NCBI GenBank assembly: GCA_031772625.1
Contig: CM062814.1
Location: 362,115,750 to 362,179,749, forward strand
From: Pinus tabuliformis
Taxonomy: Eukaryota > Streptophyta > Pinopsida > Pinales > Pinaceae
Direction of reading: 5' to 3'
Length of the DNA: 64,000 nt
Under the pieces are notes generated by a model that had not been told where the DNA came from, made no database searches, and saw only the letters and a list, made by a program, of their open reading frames with translations. How positions within the stretch are numbered: position 1 is the first letter of the stretch; the number at the start of each line of letters is the position of its first letter. The position numbers were made by a program, and so were the translations under genes. Shown piece by piece: positions 35,424-47,234 of this stretch.

Positions 35424-36042
35424 TGATATGAAATTAAATAGGAACACAACAAATTACATACATAACCATAAATTCAGAGATGTAGCAGAAATAATACTTC
35501 ATTTCATTAATATCAAATACTAAAATAATCTTATAAAAATAATGGAAATAAAGTAGCTCAGGTAATGGTAGCTTATCTATGAGAAGAGATGTGGTGGATA
35601 CATGCCTCTGAACTATGTTACAATGAGGTTCGAAGGTCTATTTATTATTGAGAAACAATGGAAAACCTTAAACATCCAAAAACCTAACCCTAGGAGATGA
35701 AGCGCCAAAACTATGGGCCCTATTTGGGTAAATTGGTATATCAACTTACCGGGGTCATAAATTTGGCATATGATCTTCATTTGACGTGTAGAATACCTTC
35801 TAAGAAAGATCTATCCAAACACTACAAATTTCAAATGGGAAAAATCAATCAAAGATTCCTATTTTCCCTAGTTTTCCCAAAAACATCATTTAGGGCCTCA
35901 AAATGACTCTGGAAGTTTAGGACTTGAAAAACTACCAAAAATAGTAAGCTTTGCTACAATTAAGGACAATGAAAAATTGAAAGAGATAGTGGTGGGAGTC
36001 TAAGTGGAACAGGTGGGTGGCCACCAACATCCACCTAGATCA
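35424..36042 (-). repeat. Element C 3' LTR with adjoining polypurine tract
   Basis: 619 bp; pairs with 57062-57680. On minus the purine run GGGGGAGGAA (36043-36052) adjoins its inner end, as expected for a 3' LTR. Confidence 0.92.
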
Positions 36043-36059
36043 TTCCTCCCCCATTAGGA

Positions 36060-37440
36060 ATAAATTTTCAACATTGCATTGAGTGCCTCCATGAGATGGG
36101 AAAACATTTTCTGAAATTGGTCCCTGGTGAGCCACTTGCCTTGGTGCAGGAGTTGGCTAGCTTTGACATTCTAGTATAGTTGGATCTTCTACTAGCTAGT
36201 GTTTTTGATTTGTGTGTCAATAATCTGATAACTTTTGGACTATTCCATACAATATGTGTTTAACTCTATTGCTGTGAGTTGTTCTACAATGTCTGATGTT
36301 TCTAGTAATGATGGGAAGTATGGTCGAAAGCGGTCCACATTAGAAACTGGGTGAAGGACAAGGAATGGGGGAATGTTGATATCAAAAAAATTATCTCCCA
36401 CAACATTGGTAATGGTGTAAGGACCATATCGGAGTGGTCGCAGATTCTGATGGGCTCTAGTAAGGCATTATTTTTGCAAATGCAGCCAAACTTTTTTGCC
36501 CACCTAAAACTTATGTCATTTAGTGTTGATCATGCCACTGCTTGTAGTTTCCATTTGACTTCTCCAAGTTGTCATGAACCTCCTGGTGGATGTGTTGGAT
36601 GTGTTTTGTTAGGCCCCTACACTAGTAGTATAGGGGCCCTATACTAATAACAATAAGGGGTTACACTAGTAGTATAGGGACCTAAGATGTTTAAAGAATT
36701 TTTCTCTTTATCAACCTCAGAAAATACATGTTTGGATTATGTCTATGTATTCACATGAGGCATGACAACATTAATCAAGCACAAAGGTTGAGATCCTAGA
36801 TCCACTTGAAAGGGACTGCAACTAGTTGCACTCTGGAGAGCTCTGTTATAACTATGTTGCACATAGGGAAGATTCTCATCCCATGTTCGTGCATGCTTGG
36901 AGTTGTACATGCAGAGTATGTGTACTATCATCCTATTAACGACCTCCATCCAGCCATCATTATAGGGATGGAAGATAGTCAACTTGGTGAGCTTGGTGCC
37001 TGGCAGTTTCCAGAGGCTTGACTAGAATGTACTCAGGAACCTGCTATCCCAATCTGCTATAATGTTCTGTGGGATCCCAAAATGTACCCACACTCATTCA
37101 AAGAAGAGTTTGGTAGTGTCCTCTACTATGATACTCTTCTTGCAGGCTTCCAACATAGAGATCTTAGAAAATCTATCCACGACCACAAATAAATAGCCAT
37201 TACCATTCTTGGGAGAAGGGAGGCTAGACATATAGTTTGTGGTGATGGATTCCCATGGATAGTTGGCAATAGACATAGGAGTGTACATGCCTTGGGTCTT
37301 GATGGTTGGCTTGGTGATGGCACAGGTAGTGCAGGGTCTGATATATTTTTCAACATCCAGTCAGATTTTTTACCAATAAAAGTAATTTTGTAGTGCAACC
37401 ACAATTTTCTCCACACCAAAGTGTCCTACAACCTGACTGT
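36060..37440 (-). pseudogene. Element C integrase
   Basis: Frames on minus: 37288-37094 (core start, PWESITTNYMSSLPSPKNGN and VVVDRFSKISML), 36982-36743 (FHPYNDGWMEVVNRMIVHI with the catalytic Glu region, then ENLPYVQHSYNRA), and the C-terminal domain around 36480-36290 (LRYGPYTITNVVGDNFFDI). The first catalytic Asp (usually MDF) reads N in TTNY. Stops and frameshifts break it, and a 76-bp palindromic insertion (36609-36684) lies in it. Confidence 0.8.
36609..36684. repeat. Small palindromic insertion (MITE-like)
   Basis: The ends TTAGGCCCCTACACTA and, inverted, TTAGGTCCCTATACTA match at 14 of 16 bases. Inside are GGCCCCTA/TAGGGGCC arms (36612-36619, 36631-36638) and a 17-bp direct repeat 44 bp apart. 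Possible TTA/TAA-type target. Confidence 0.5.
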
Positions 37441-38134
37441 AGTGTGCCACCCAAATCATCTTGGCACGCTTTCTTGAAGGAACATAAAGGTATCCCAATT
37501 AGCATAATAATGTGTCCTGGAGGTGGAAATCAATAAATTTCTTTCCATCTACTAACATATGGTATGTGGAAACGAACTCTAGATCATTTCTTCATAGTTG
37601 TGACCATATAAAGGTATTTTGGCGACAAGAATGGAGAATAATAGTTAGTGTTGCAACTGGGGGACGACTGAGGTAGTTTGCATCATGAGTGGTGTCTCCC
37701 TTTTTTCATTTAATGTTCAAGTGGAATTTTTTCATATATGTAGACCACTTCTGATGGCAACTGTTCTGCAACTTCCCTTGTGTCTGTATAAACAGAAGAT
37801 GTCGATAATCGGTGTGGATGACCGTCTCCTTCCCTAGAATGTAATGCTTCCAATGCCAGCAAGCTTGTATAATGGAATATGTCTCTTCAACATAGGTGGG
37901 ATACTTATAAATTGTATCATAAAGTTCCTCAATATGATAGGCCACTAGATGTCCATGATGGGTGAGGACTACACCAATAACATACTCAAAGGCATTTGTC
38001 TCAATTTCAAATGGTTGCTACACGTATAGAATTGTGAGTATTGGTGTAGAGCAAAGGCAATGCTTCAACTTAATGAACACCTTCTGTTGGAACTCAGATC
38101 GAGAGAAATTTTCTTTTTCCCCACCCTTAGCAAT
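37441..38134 (-). pseudogene. Element C RNase H
   Basis: Frame 37945-37706 reads YVEETYSIIQACWHWKHYIL, then VIHTDYRHLLFIQTQ, a gypsy RT-linked RNase H with the third catalytic Asp. The region continues to 38134, where element E was inserted; the RT half is at 54432-55260. Confidence 0.75.
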
Positions 38135-38608
38135 TGTTGAGTCTTGAAAATGTCATTCATTTCCATTACACTTTCACTATTATGTCCATTATATCACCTC
38201 CATTTCACCTCCATTTCACTACTATGTCACCACATTCATCCCACTTTCATTATCGTTGGGCCACCTTTATGTTTTTCCAATCTTTATTATTTCTAAGCCT
38301 TTTAAGTGAATTTGTGGTTAAACATTAGAAAATAATGTGCATATGCTTATACCTAACAAATGGGTTGAGATTGTTGACATGTGTAGGTTGAAAGGAGGCT
38401 TCTAGAAGACCCTTATGTGGCACCCCAAGGCTAAATTCGAATTTGAGTGGAAAGAATCATGGGATCATGAGGATATGTGTCACATCTCCTAATTGTATTG
38501 TAACTCTAAGAAGACATGTGTCTTATCAGTTCCTATTTTGATTAGGACTCTAGAGGTAGAGGGAGCGATTCATGGATTCTCATTAATGAGATGGCTCTCA
38601 TCTTTTTG

Positions 38609-38616
38609 TATAAATA
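38609..38616 (+). promoter_or_regulatory. Element E LTR TATA box
   Basis: TATAAATA lies 150 bp before an AATAAA poly(A) signal, the usual LTR layout. The other LTR has the same box near 45142. Confidence 0.75.
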
Positions 38617-39085
38617 GGAGATATCTCTCCTTCATTAGTTAGTCCTTTTTAGCTTAGAGTTTGGAGTTCTTAAGTCTTTTTAGTTTGTGAGTTTGTAGTT
38701 CTTCCTTGATGGCTTTTGAAAGCTTTGGAGAGCTTTGTTGTACTTTGTAATTTTGAAGAATTTGAATAAAGCTTTGATGTTCTCAACATGGAAGGAGATG
38801 TGAAGTAGATGTCATGGAGCACATTAGAATGTAAGGTAGAGTATATTTCATTTTGTAATTTTGCTTTGATTTCATTATGTCATTTGATTGCTTTCAAGTT
38901 GGTAGATTAGATTTTTCATTCATGCAAGTGTGTTCAACCGGTTGATTGTAGATTAGTGATGCACATAGCCTTTTTAATGACTAATGACATGACGGAATCA
39001 TCTTGTTCTTCTACTGATTTATTTTTTTTGAGTTCTAATTCCAGCATTGTTATTTCTTTCAGTTTTTTTTTGCTCATTTACTTTC

Positions 39086-39533
39086 ATGCAATTTAGATAT
39101 CATATTACTCAACTTGTTCATGATTGCTTCCCATAAGGTGGATTGAGCTGAAGGGTAAAGGATCAGAAGAGTTGAAGTAGTGTGATTAGTTTCCTTTATG
39201 CAATTTAGATATCATATTGCTTAACTTGTTCATGATTGCTTCCCATAAGGTTGATTGAGCTGAAGGGTAAAGGATCAGAAGAGTTGAAGTAGTGTGATTA
39301 GTTTCCTTTATGCAATTTAGATATCATATTGCTTAACTTGTTCATGATTGCTTCCCATAAGGTAGATTGAGCTGAAGGGTAAAGGATCAGAAGAGTTGAA
39401 GTAGTGTGATTAGTTTCCTTTATGCCATTTAGATATCATATTGCTTAACTTGTTCATGATTGTTTCCCATAAGGTAGATTGAGCTGAAGGGTAAAGGATC
39501 AGAAGATTTGAAGTAGTGTGAATTAGTTGCTTT
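39086..39533 (+). repeat. Four 112-bp tandem repeats in the element E LTR
   Basis: ATGCAATTTAGATATCAT (fourth copy ATGCCATTT) recurs at 39086, 39198, 39310 and 39422, exactly 112 bp apart. The other LTR has four copies at 45620, 45732, 45844 and 45956. Confidence 0.95.
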
Positions 39534-40014
39534 GCTTTCAGTCTTTGATTTGCTTTAAGTTCAGTTTTTACTTTCTTTTTTTCATACAGCAGCAAGGATA
39601 CTAGGTTTCATAGTCACTAGCTCATTGATTGGTTATTGCATTCTATTTTGATTGAAGTAGCTGCATATTTACACTTTTGTTTAAGTACTAATTCCATCAA
39701 TAACATGTTTTAAGATCTTTTTAAGTGTTAAGTTTTGGGAGTTACCATTAGGGACATAGGCCTTGTCTTGAAATCTCTATCCATACTTGTCCTTTAAAAG
39801 TATTCTTAAGACCTTAGAATAGGATTTCCATTTGCATTAGACACTTTAGGAAACCAACAAAAACAAAACCCCAAAACAAAATAAAATCTATAAAACAACG
39901 AAGTAAGAAAAAGGTTAACTAAGCACATATGGTGCACCACACTTCATCAGTTTACGATACCCGGATTGATAATTTATGTAGAGCAATTTAACACGTTAAA
40001 TTGACTAGACATTT

Positions 40015-40032
40015 TGGCGCCGTTGTCAAGGA
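40015..40032 (+). other. Element E primer-binding site (tRNA-Asp type)
   Basis: TGGCGCCGTTGTCAAGGA starts three bases after the LTR. The first eleven bases match the complement of the plant tRNA-Asp 3' end (TGGCGCCGTTG...), used by Athila/Tat elements; three later differences are transitions. Confidence 0.8.
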
Positions 40033-40077
40033 ATTGTAATTAGGAGACCTTATTTCTTACATCTAAAAAAAATTAAC

Positions 40078-40247
40078 AATTCTTGAGTATGCTCTCCTCC
40101 TGCACTTCGTGTGATCTGGAGGATCAGAAAAATGATTGTTAAGTTAAAAAAAAAGAAATAATAATTCTTGAGTATGCTCTCCTCCTGCACTTTGTGTGAT
40201 CTGGAGGATCAAAAAAAGAATTGTTATGTAAAAAAGAAAAAAAAGAA
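40078..40247 (+). repeat. 85-bp direct duplication in element E leader
   Basis: AATTCTTGAGTATGCTCTCC starts at 40078 and 40163. Each copy ends in an A-rich run. Confidence 0.9.
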
Positions 40248-40594
40248 AAAAAAAAAAGAGACAAAATAAACTTCAACATTTCAATTGATTCAATAAAAAA
40301 AAAAATGAAAAGAAAATGAAACTCAACTGCTTTGATAGGTTCAAATTGTCCAAAATTATCTGGTTATGGTTTGTAGTGGTCTTCAAAACACTGTATCCTG
40401 TTTTAATAAGGTTTTGCAACTTAGCTGCGGAAACTGCCCTGATTCCGCAGCTAGTTGAGAATTCCGCAGCTGTTTCAAGGTTTAGCAGGTTACAAGCGTC
40501 CAATGGAGAAATCGACCACATGGGCATCTCCAGAGTCGTCCCGACATGGATCCTATCCTAGTCACCCAACTCAGATCGAAAAAAAAAAACCAGC

Positions 40595-41074
40595 TTATAT
40601 GGCTATCTCCATTCCTAGTTTTTGTTGTGGCCTCAATAGAAAATCTGCATTCCTGTTCAAAGCTTTGGCCCTAAAACGAACCTGCAAAAGAATTAGCTTC
40701 CTCTAGTTGTTTTTCTGAAACTTGTAATCAATAGCAGCAGGCCAATGTTAGTAAAAATCTTCAACACTCATCCATATTCCATCCATTTGCTGAAGTATCA
40801 TTAGCATTGTTACCGCTGCTATTTGTCATCTCAATTATTTCTCCTCTCCGATTGAAAGAATTTGACCGAGGTTAGGAGTTCAATTTACCTTGAACTGAAT
40901 CAGAAAATCAGCTGAAGAAGTAGGTTTCCCACAATATCCGAAGCTCCGAAACTTGTGAAATTCTTTTATCCCTCTGTCCAGCCAAAACATTCCAAGTAAA
41001 ACTATACCTATATGGAGATACTTGCCAACATTTATGAGTAAATCAGTAAATTTCCAATGTGATGCAAGGATCAT
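40595..41074 (-). pseudogene. Captured host-gene fragment with an intron, inside element E
   Basis: On minus an open frame (41074-40889) reads WKFTDLLINVGKYLHIG and later SFGYCGKPTSSADFLIQFK. It ends exactly at AAG|GTAAAT (donor, 40888). About 207 bp further TTCTTTTGCAG|G (acceptor ends 40682) opens a second frame, VRFRAKALNRNADFLLRPQQ, which runs to TAA at 40595-40597. Joining at phase 0 keeps the frame. The fragment is antisense to element E. I do not recognise the protein. The left exon border is uncertain: the frame may start at the ATG or behind an internal acceptor (GGCTGGACAG near 40975). Retention of the intron argues for capture of genomic DNA or of antisense transcript rather than spliced mRNA. 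Confidence 0.55.
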
Positions 41075-42093
41075 AATATAGGATTATATTGTATTACGCT
41101 ATTGATTCAAGAGAACATGCAATATCAATTGAGCGGAGGTTCATTACAACGTATTTATACAAAGAGCAGGGAGCACGGTCCAGGAAGCAAAAACATATAA
41201 CCAAGAGCAAAATACTTGTTCAGGATGTCCTTGAAAATTCTAGCACCATTCATTTTCTATTTCCTGTGTTCCAAATTGCAAATCAAGCCAAAAAGCCGAA
41301 TGCAGCAATTCATCAAAATACAGAACAGTTAATCCAAAAATGCGTAATAGCTGAAAAACGTCAAGTTTCAAATGCTCGATTTGCTCAAACGGAGGTGAAT
41401 TTCAAGAAAATAAAACATGGGTTTTTTCGCCAGCTGGGTTAGTTAGATAACCCAGAAACCGTTTGAAGAAATTTGTGGCAGTCTGGGAGAAATCCTCGGT
41501 TCTTTGGAGCCTCTTTTTTACCGCCGCGTGAAGGAAAACGAAATTTGAATTAATTAACTGATAGTTTGATGTGTGATTCAATTCGGCGTGCCTAAGGAAG
41601 GGAATTCTAATTGGGAATCAACTATATGCTGGAATCTAAAACCTGATTACACGCCTTCCATATTAATAAACTCACCCCTGTTTAGAGACGTATTCCAATT
41701 GAACACGACTCTCTGTCATTAAACCCCATGAAGTCGCTGCCACCCATCTGTACCTGTTCCGTTACTTCCGGTTAAATGTTGGGAGAAAATGGAATAGGGA
41801 AGATAATGATTATACGCATGCTGAAACCAGATCTTGTAGACAGATGTGGAGAATCTTGAATCCAATGTGTCATACAAACCATAGAGGATCAACGGAAGTT
41901 CCAGTCAACTGTTAGGCATTTATTGCACACAAAAAAAAAAACCGTGATTCATATACGCACACTCAATTCACATCTGATGTCATGAAACCACTTCAAATTG
42001 AAAAATTAATATAGTAAATCTTTTCTGATGGAAAATTACAACGAGTTACAATTGCATACTTGGATTCAAAACAACGTATTGTTACAGCATAAA

Positions 42094-42393
42094 GCTGCAC
42101 AAATAGTCCAGTCCCTGCTCAGGCCAAACAATTATGTTATTATTGAGCACGACCTTAGTATCATTGACTATTTATCAGATTTTATCTGCTGTCTGTATGG
42201 GAATCCTGGGGCTTATTGTGTAGTAACACTGGCATTTTCAATTAGAGAAGGGATCAATATCTTTTTGGTTGGTTTTGTTTCAACTGAAAACCTCTGTTTT
42301 AAAGATGAATCACTCACTTTTAAGGTTACAGAAACTCCACAGGAAAGTGCAAAAGAGATAAAAAGCTATGCATGAAAAAAGTATCCAAAATAT
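42094..42393 (+). pseudogene. ABCE1: Captured fragment of ABCE1 (RNase L inhibitor) in element E
   Basis: The plus frame reads [17 protein letters not shown] then [19 protein letters not shown], then [20 protein letters not shown], and later [19 protein letters not shown]. This is the end of the first nucleotide-binding domain and the hinge of ABCE1, the conserved ribosome-recycling ATPase. The switch histidine lies in EHDLS near 42148. Walker A, signature and second domain are absent. A TGA at 42373-42375 stands where the family has Arg (CGA), and weak similarity continues a few codons beyond. One residue is missing before EHD. The 22 residues before the match (ORF start 42028) are unrelated. 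The orientation is the same as element E. Confidence 0.85.
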
Positions 42394-42423
42394 GCGTAAA
42401 ACTGATGGTTGACTGTTTTAGCC

Positions 42424-42499
42424 ACTTTCCGCAGCTGATTCAACTTTCCGCAGCTGGCTCAACTTTCCGCAGCTGGCTTAACTTTCCGCAGCTGTTTTG
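42424..42499 (+). repeat. Four 19-bp tandem repeats with core TTTCCGCAGCTG
   Basis: ACTTTCCGCAGCTGGCTCA-like copies start at 42424, 42443, 42462 and 42481. The core TTCCGCAGCT also occurs singly near 40442, 40460 and 42832, and inverted near 40424, so it recurs across element E. Confidence 0.95.
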
Positions 42500-44652
42500 T
42501 TAAACTCTAGGTTGCAGGTGTCATGAAGCAAAACAAGCCACATGGGTAGCTGGGGGAATGCTAGTACATGGATGGTGTCCTTTTCATTTGATCCAATTTG
42601 ATGAAAAAGACCCCCGTCAAAAGGAAGTCAAATTGTGTGTTATCACTAAGTCGCCACACTGAGTTGCCACACTAAGTCGTTGCATGTCAAGAAAAAATAA
42701 TAATTTTGAATCAATGAAATGAATAAGTTATTTGCTCACTTTTCTGAAGCTATTGATTAATTTTGGATTGATGATGAAAAATGAATGGCTAACTTTGTAT
42801 CCAAGATTTTTAGCTACAGAATCGTGCACATTCCGCAGCTAAAGTCTAATTCCGCAACCAGAAAAACCTCATTGTTCAAATCAGCCTATCTTTCTCATAC
42901 AAAATCAGATTTTGATGATTTAAGTACCATTGGAAAGATCTCAACAAGATCTACACAATGAGAAATCCATCATTTGGGTTTGAAATGGCAAATAATGAAA
43001 TAAATTTCTGAAAAGAAGCAACATCAACTTGAGGCACTAATTCCAAATCAGGTATAAATTCTTTTGATTTTTCCTTTGAGAACTTGTTTCACTAATACAA
43101 ATTCTTAGTTTTTTGTGTAAATATCATAAGTAGAGATATTGGCCATCTTTCTCCTTTGATAATCTTACATTCCATTGCAGAAGAAGTATTAGTTTTTTTT
43201 TTGCAGGTTCCAGGAGGAAGGACAAATGACTACAAGAGAATGGTGTCTCTCTAAGAGACCAATTTGTTTCATAAGAGGATGATCAGCAACAAAGAGGAAA
43301 TATGCTAATGCAAAATCAGATCCAAACACTTGAAAAACTTTCAGATACTATTGTCTCCATCACATCCATCCATCACATCCATACTTCATAATAAACCATT
43401 CACCTCATTCCACTTCATACTTTCCACTTACATTCACATACACTTTCCATCTCTTTTTGTCCATTCATAACCCACAAATAAAAGCAAGAGGCTCATTCAT
43501 ATGCTTATTGCCCATTGCCATTTCTACTCTCCATTGACATCTTCCATTTTCATCTTCCATTTCCTGTCATTTTCATTTCGCAAATAAGCCCTGCTTCAAT
43601 GCAAATTATTGAGTCCATAGTCCTTTGAGTCTAAGTTCTTTGTAAAAACACCTTGAGGCTTGCATGCCTTAATGGCAAATCCTCATGCTGACAAACAATG
43701 GGAATAAATTAATGTCCCTTGTTCGTTAGATCTTCTAGGTGACTCGACATCAGCAAATTCATTCGTACCTAGCAAGATGTGTTTGGGCATCTTGACTCTC
43801 ATTGTCATCAATGGTGAGAGTTCTCGTGTTGACTAGTGGCATCCATTAATGGCCACTAAGCCAACAATTTCCTACTATGTTCAACATCAGAACATCTTTT
43901 CACATAGTAGGAATTGTGCCAATGAGTTTTGAAGACATGAAGACTATTATTTTCAGCATTTTGGAGCAGATTCAGCAAGTTTTAGTAGAAGCAATAAAAA
44001 GTCATCTTATCTCTCTATCCATGACTCCTCTTGTTCAGCCACTTGAAGAAGAATATGATCAGAATTTTTCAGCCACCACATATACAAATCATCCATTCCA
44101 AAGGGTAAGTGAAGGTACGTCATTTTCTAACTTTTGACCATAGAATTCCATAAAAAGATAGAATGATAATTGTTGGAAAAACATTTCTCTTCCTCATTTC
44201 ATAAAATTGCCAATACCATCAGTTGGGGGGGGAATACATTCATATTCATATCTTGCCATGTCCATATTATATTCAAGAGCTCACATACTTCCAACATATA
44301 TTAATTATTACATTGCTATTAGGAGCATACAATGGCTTTTGAAAAAGTGCTTAAAGGATAAATTGGATACAAACAAAATCATGGTTGTCACACAAGAACC
44401 AACTATCATGCAATCCAATAAAGATATACTTTGCAACAATAATCAAAATATCATTATGCAAAGTTCAAAGATCAAAATAGAAGGCAACAAAAAAAAAAAA
44501 AATGGTTGTAACACAAGAACCAACCATGTTGCAATTCAAGTGAAACACTTTGCAGAAATATGAAGTTATCAAATGATATCATGCAAAGTTAAGCCAAAGC
44601 TCAAGGATCAAAAGAGTTAATGTAATATATATTGCATGAGGACATGCAATAG
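42500..44652 (+). other. Element E internal region without coding
   Basis: AT-rich, no gag/pol and no protein I recognise. An internal G run (AGTTGGGGGGGG near 44220) resembles a second polypurine tract. Confidence 0.5.
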
Positions 44653-44668
44653 CTTTAGTTGGGGGGTA
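44653..44668 (+). other. Element E polypurine tract
   Basis: A G-rich run TTTAGTTGGGGGGTA directly precedes the 3' LTR. Confidence 0.7.
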
Positions 44669-46193
44669 TGTTGAGTCTTGAAAATGTCATTCATTTCCAT
44701 TACACTTTCACTATTATGTCCATTATATCACCTCCATTTCACCTCCATTTCACTACTATGTCACCACATTCATCCCACTTTCATTATCGTTGGGCCACCT
44801 TTATGTTTTTCCAATCTTTATTATTTCTAAGCCTTTTAAGTGAATTTGTGGTTAAACATTAGAAAATAATGTGCATATGCTTATACCTAACAAATGGGTT
44901 GAGATTGTTGACATGTGTAGGTTGAAAGGAGGCTTCAAGAAGACCCTTATGTGGCACCCCAAGGCCAAATTCGAATTTGAGTGGAAAGAATCATGGGATC
45001 ATGAGGATATGTGTCACATCTCCTAATTGTATTGTAACTCTAAGAAGACATGTGTATTATCAGTTCCTATTTTGATTAGGACTCTAGAGGTAGAGGGAGA
45101 GATTCATGGATTCTCATTAATGAGATGACTCTCATCTTTTTGTATAAATAGGAGATCTCTCTATTTCATTAGTTAGTCCTTTTTAGCTTAGAGTTTGGAG
45201 TTCTTAAGTCTTTTTAGCTTGTGAGTTTGTAGTTCTTCCTTGATGGCTTTTGAAAGCTTTGGAGAGCTTTGTTGTACTTTGTAATTTTGAAGAATTTGAA
45301 TAAAGCTTTGATGTTCTCAACATGGAAGGAGATGTGAAGTAGATGTCATGGAGCACATTAGAATGTAAGGTAGAGTATATTTCATTTTGTAATTTTGCTT
45401 TGATTTCATTATGTCATTTGATTGCTTTCAAGTTGGTAGATTAGATTTTTCATTCATGCAAGTGTGTTCAACCGGTTGATTGTAGATTAGTGATGCACAT
45501 AGCCTTTTTAATGACTAATGACATGACGGAATCATCTTGTCCTTCTGCTGATTTTTTTTTTTTTAGTTCTAATTCCAGCATTGTTATTTCTTTCAGTTTT
45601 GTTTTGCTCATTTACTTTCATGCAATTTAGATATCATATTACTCAACTTGTTCATGATTGCTTCCCATAAGGTAGATTGAGCTGAAGAGTAAAGGATCAG
45701 AAGAGTTGAAGTAGTGTGATTAGTTTCCTTTATGCAATTTAGATATCATATTGCTTAACTTGTTCATGATTGCTTCCCATAAGGTGGATTGAGCTGAAGA
45801 GTAAAGGATTAGAAGAGTTAAAGTAGTGTGATTAGTTTCCTTTATGCAATTTAGATATCATATTTCTTAACTTGTTAATGATTGCTTCCCATAAGGTAGA
45901 TTGAGCTGAAGGGTAAAGGATCAGAAGAGTTGAAGTAGTGTGATTAGTTTCCTTTATGCAATTTAGATATCATATTGCTTAACCTGTTCATGATTGCTTC
46001 CCATAAGGTAGATTGAGCTGAAGGGTAAAGGATCAGAAGAGTTGAAGTAGTGTGAATTAGTTGCTTTGCTTTCAGTCTTTGATTTGCTTTAAGTTCAGTT
46101 TTTACTTTCTTTTTTTCATACAGCAGCGAGGATACTGGGTTTCATAGTCACTAGCTCATTGATTGGTTATTGCATTCTATTTTGATTGAAGTA
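44669..46193 (+). repeat. Element E 3' LTR, left part
   Basis: Matches 38135 onward up to the AAGTA target of element B (46189-46193). Contains four 112-bp repeats at 45620-46067. Confidence 0.93.
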
Positions 46194-47234
46194 TGTTAAT
46201 GAGAAAAGTGTCTATTTAGAACGACCCTATCCCACTGAGGTGTGATAGTGACCTCAGAAACAAACAGGGAAAACTACTTTCGTATTCTCCTTTATGAACT
46301 ATAAACGAAGAGGAATAGGATGAACCAACCTGTGTCTTGCGCTAGTCCTTTGATCCAATCTCTCTCCTCTTTGACAGCTTCCAGCTACTTGCTCCCTTAC
46401 TTGCCCAGCTTCACCAAGTCCTTGTAAGATCACAGAAGAAGGAAACTACACAAAGACATGGATTTATATTCATAAATAGCTTAGGATCAGATTTAAGCTA
46501 AGCATACAAATGTAAACAACATCAATGATATACAAGCATGTAGGAGAAACTCAAATAGTTTTATTGATAAAACAAGAAGATCCAGGAGGAGTTACAACCG
46601 ATGATTCCTGATCCAGCATCAACCTCCCAGCATAGAATCCCCTCTTCACCTCCAACAAAGCATAAATCACCCAATACTCTGATATCTATCTCAAAACCAA
46701 CAACAATTCTCTGCAATGTACAAAATTCCAGCCTCTGGATCTCTTGGATGAGGGATCCATATATAGATGTATGCAAAGAGGATGAGTCAGCTCATGAATT
46801 GATTAGTGGCTTCTCTCTGTCAGTTCTTGCTTCCACTTGGAGACTGAGAGCCTCTTACTCATCACTGGTCGAATTTAGTGAGGAAAGTGTCATTGGGGAA
46901 GATTCTGGAAGCTTCCATTGTCTGTCCACCTCGTGGAATGACTCTGCCACTTGTCATTTCCCGCTCAACGCACCCTGGTAGTGCATTTAGGTGCATTGCA
47001 ACGCACCTAGCTAGTGTATTTGGGTGCTTTGCAATGCAGCTAGCTAGTGGAGCAGCTGAAATGATCCTGATTTGACTAGTTCTGAGCAGTTTCTGGTGGA
47101 GAACTTTTGGGAGAAGCTGTAATTTGTTGACTTTGTTCCTTTAGGGGCCGGAACAACACTTTTAGGGACTTAGGATCCCTTGGTTTATGGACATTTCATG
47201 CTTAGAGCTGTAAGGCACAAAAATGTCTATAACA
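46194..47234 (-). repeat. Element B copy 1, 3' LTR and polypurine tract
   Basis: Pairs with 53035-54074. A TATATA box lies near 46757-46763 on minus. The tract CTTTAGGGGGCAAC (minus, 47235-47248) adjoins it and is identical in the second copy. Confidence 0.92.

Larger units (their letters stand above)
38135..40011 (+). repeat. Element E 5' LTR
   Basis: 1,877 bp, TGTTGAGTCTTG to GACTAGACA. A TATAAATA box (38609-38616) and AATAAA (38765-38770) define promoter and poly(A) signal, leaving a long U5 that contains four 112-bp tandem repeats. Confidence 0.93.

Noticed and set aside
41089-41442. 117-codon plus open frame in element E
   Set aside because: It lies antisense to the captured fragment's upstream region and has no recognisable motif; probably incidental.
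46601-46981. 126-codon open frame repeated in all family B LTRs
   Set aside because: It is conserved because the LTR is; it crosses the promoter/R region against the element's sense and shows no domain.
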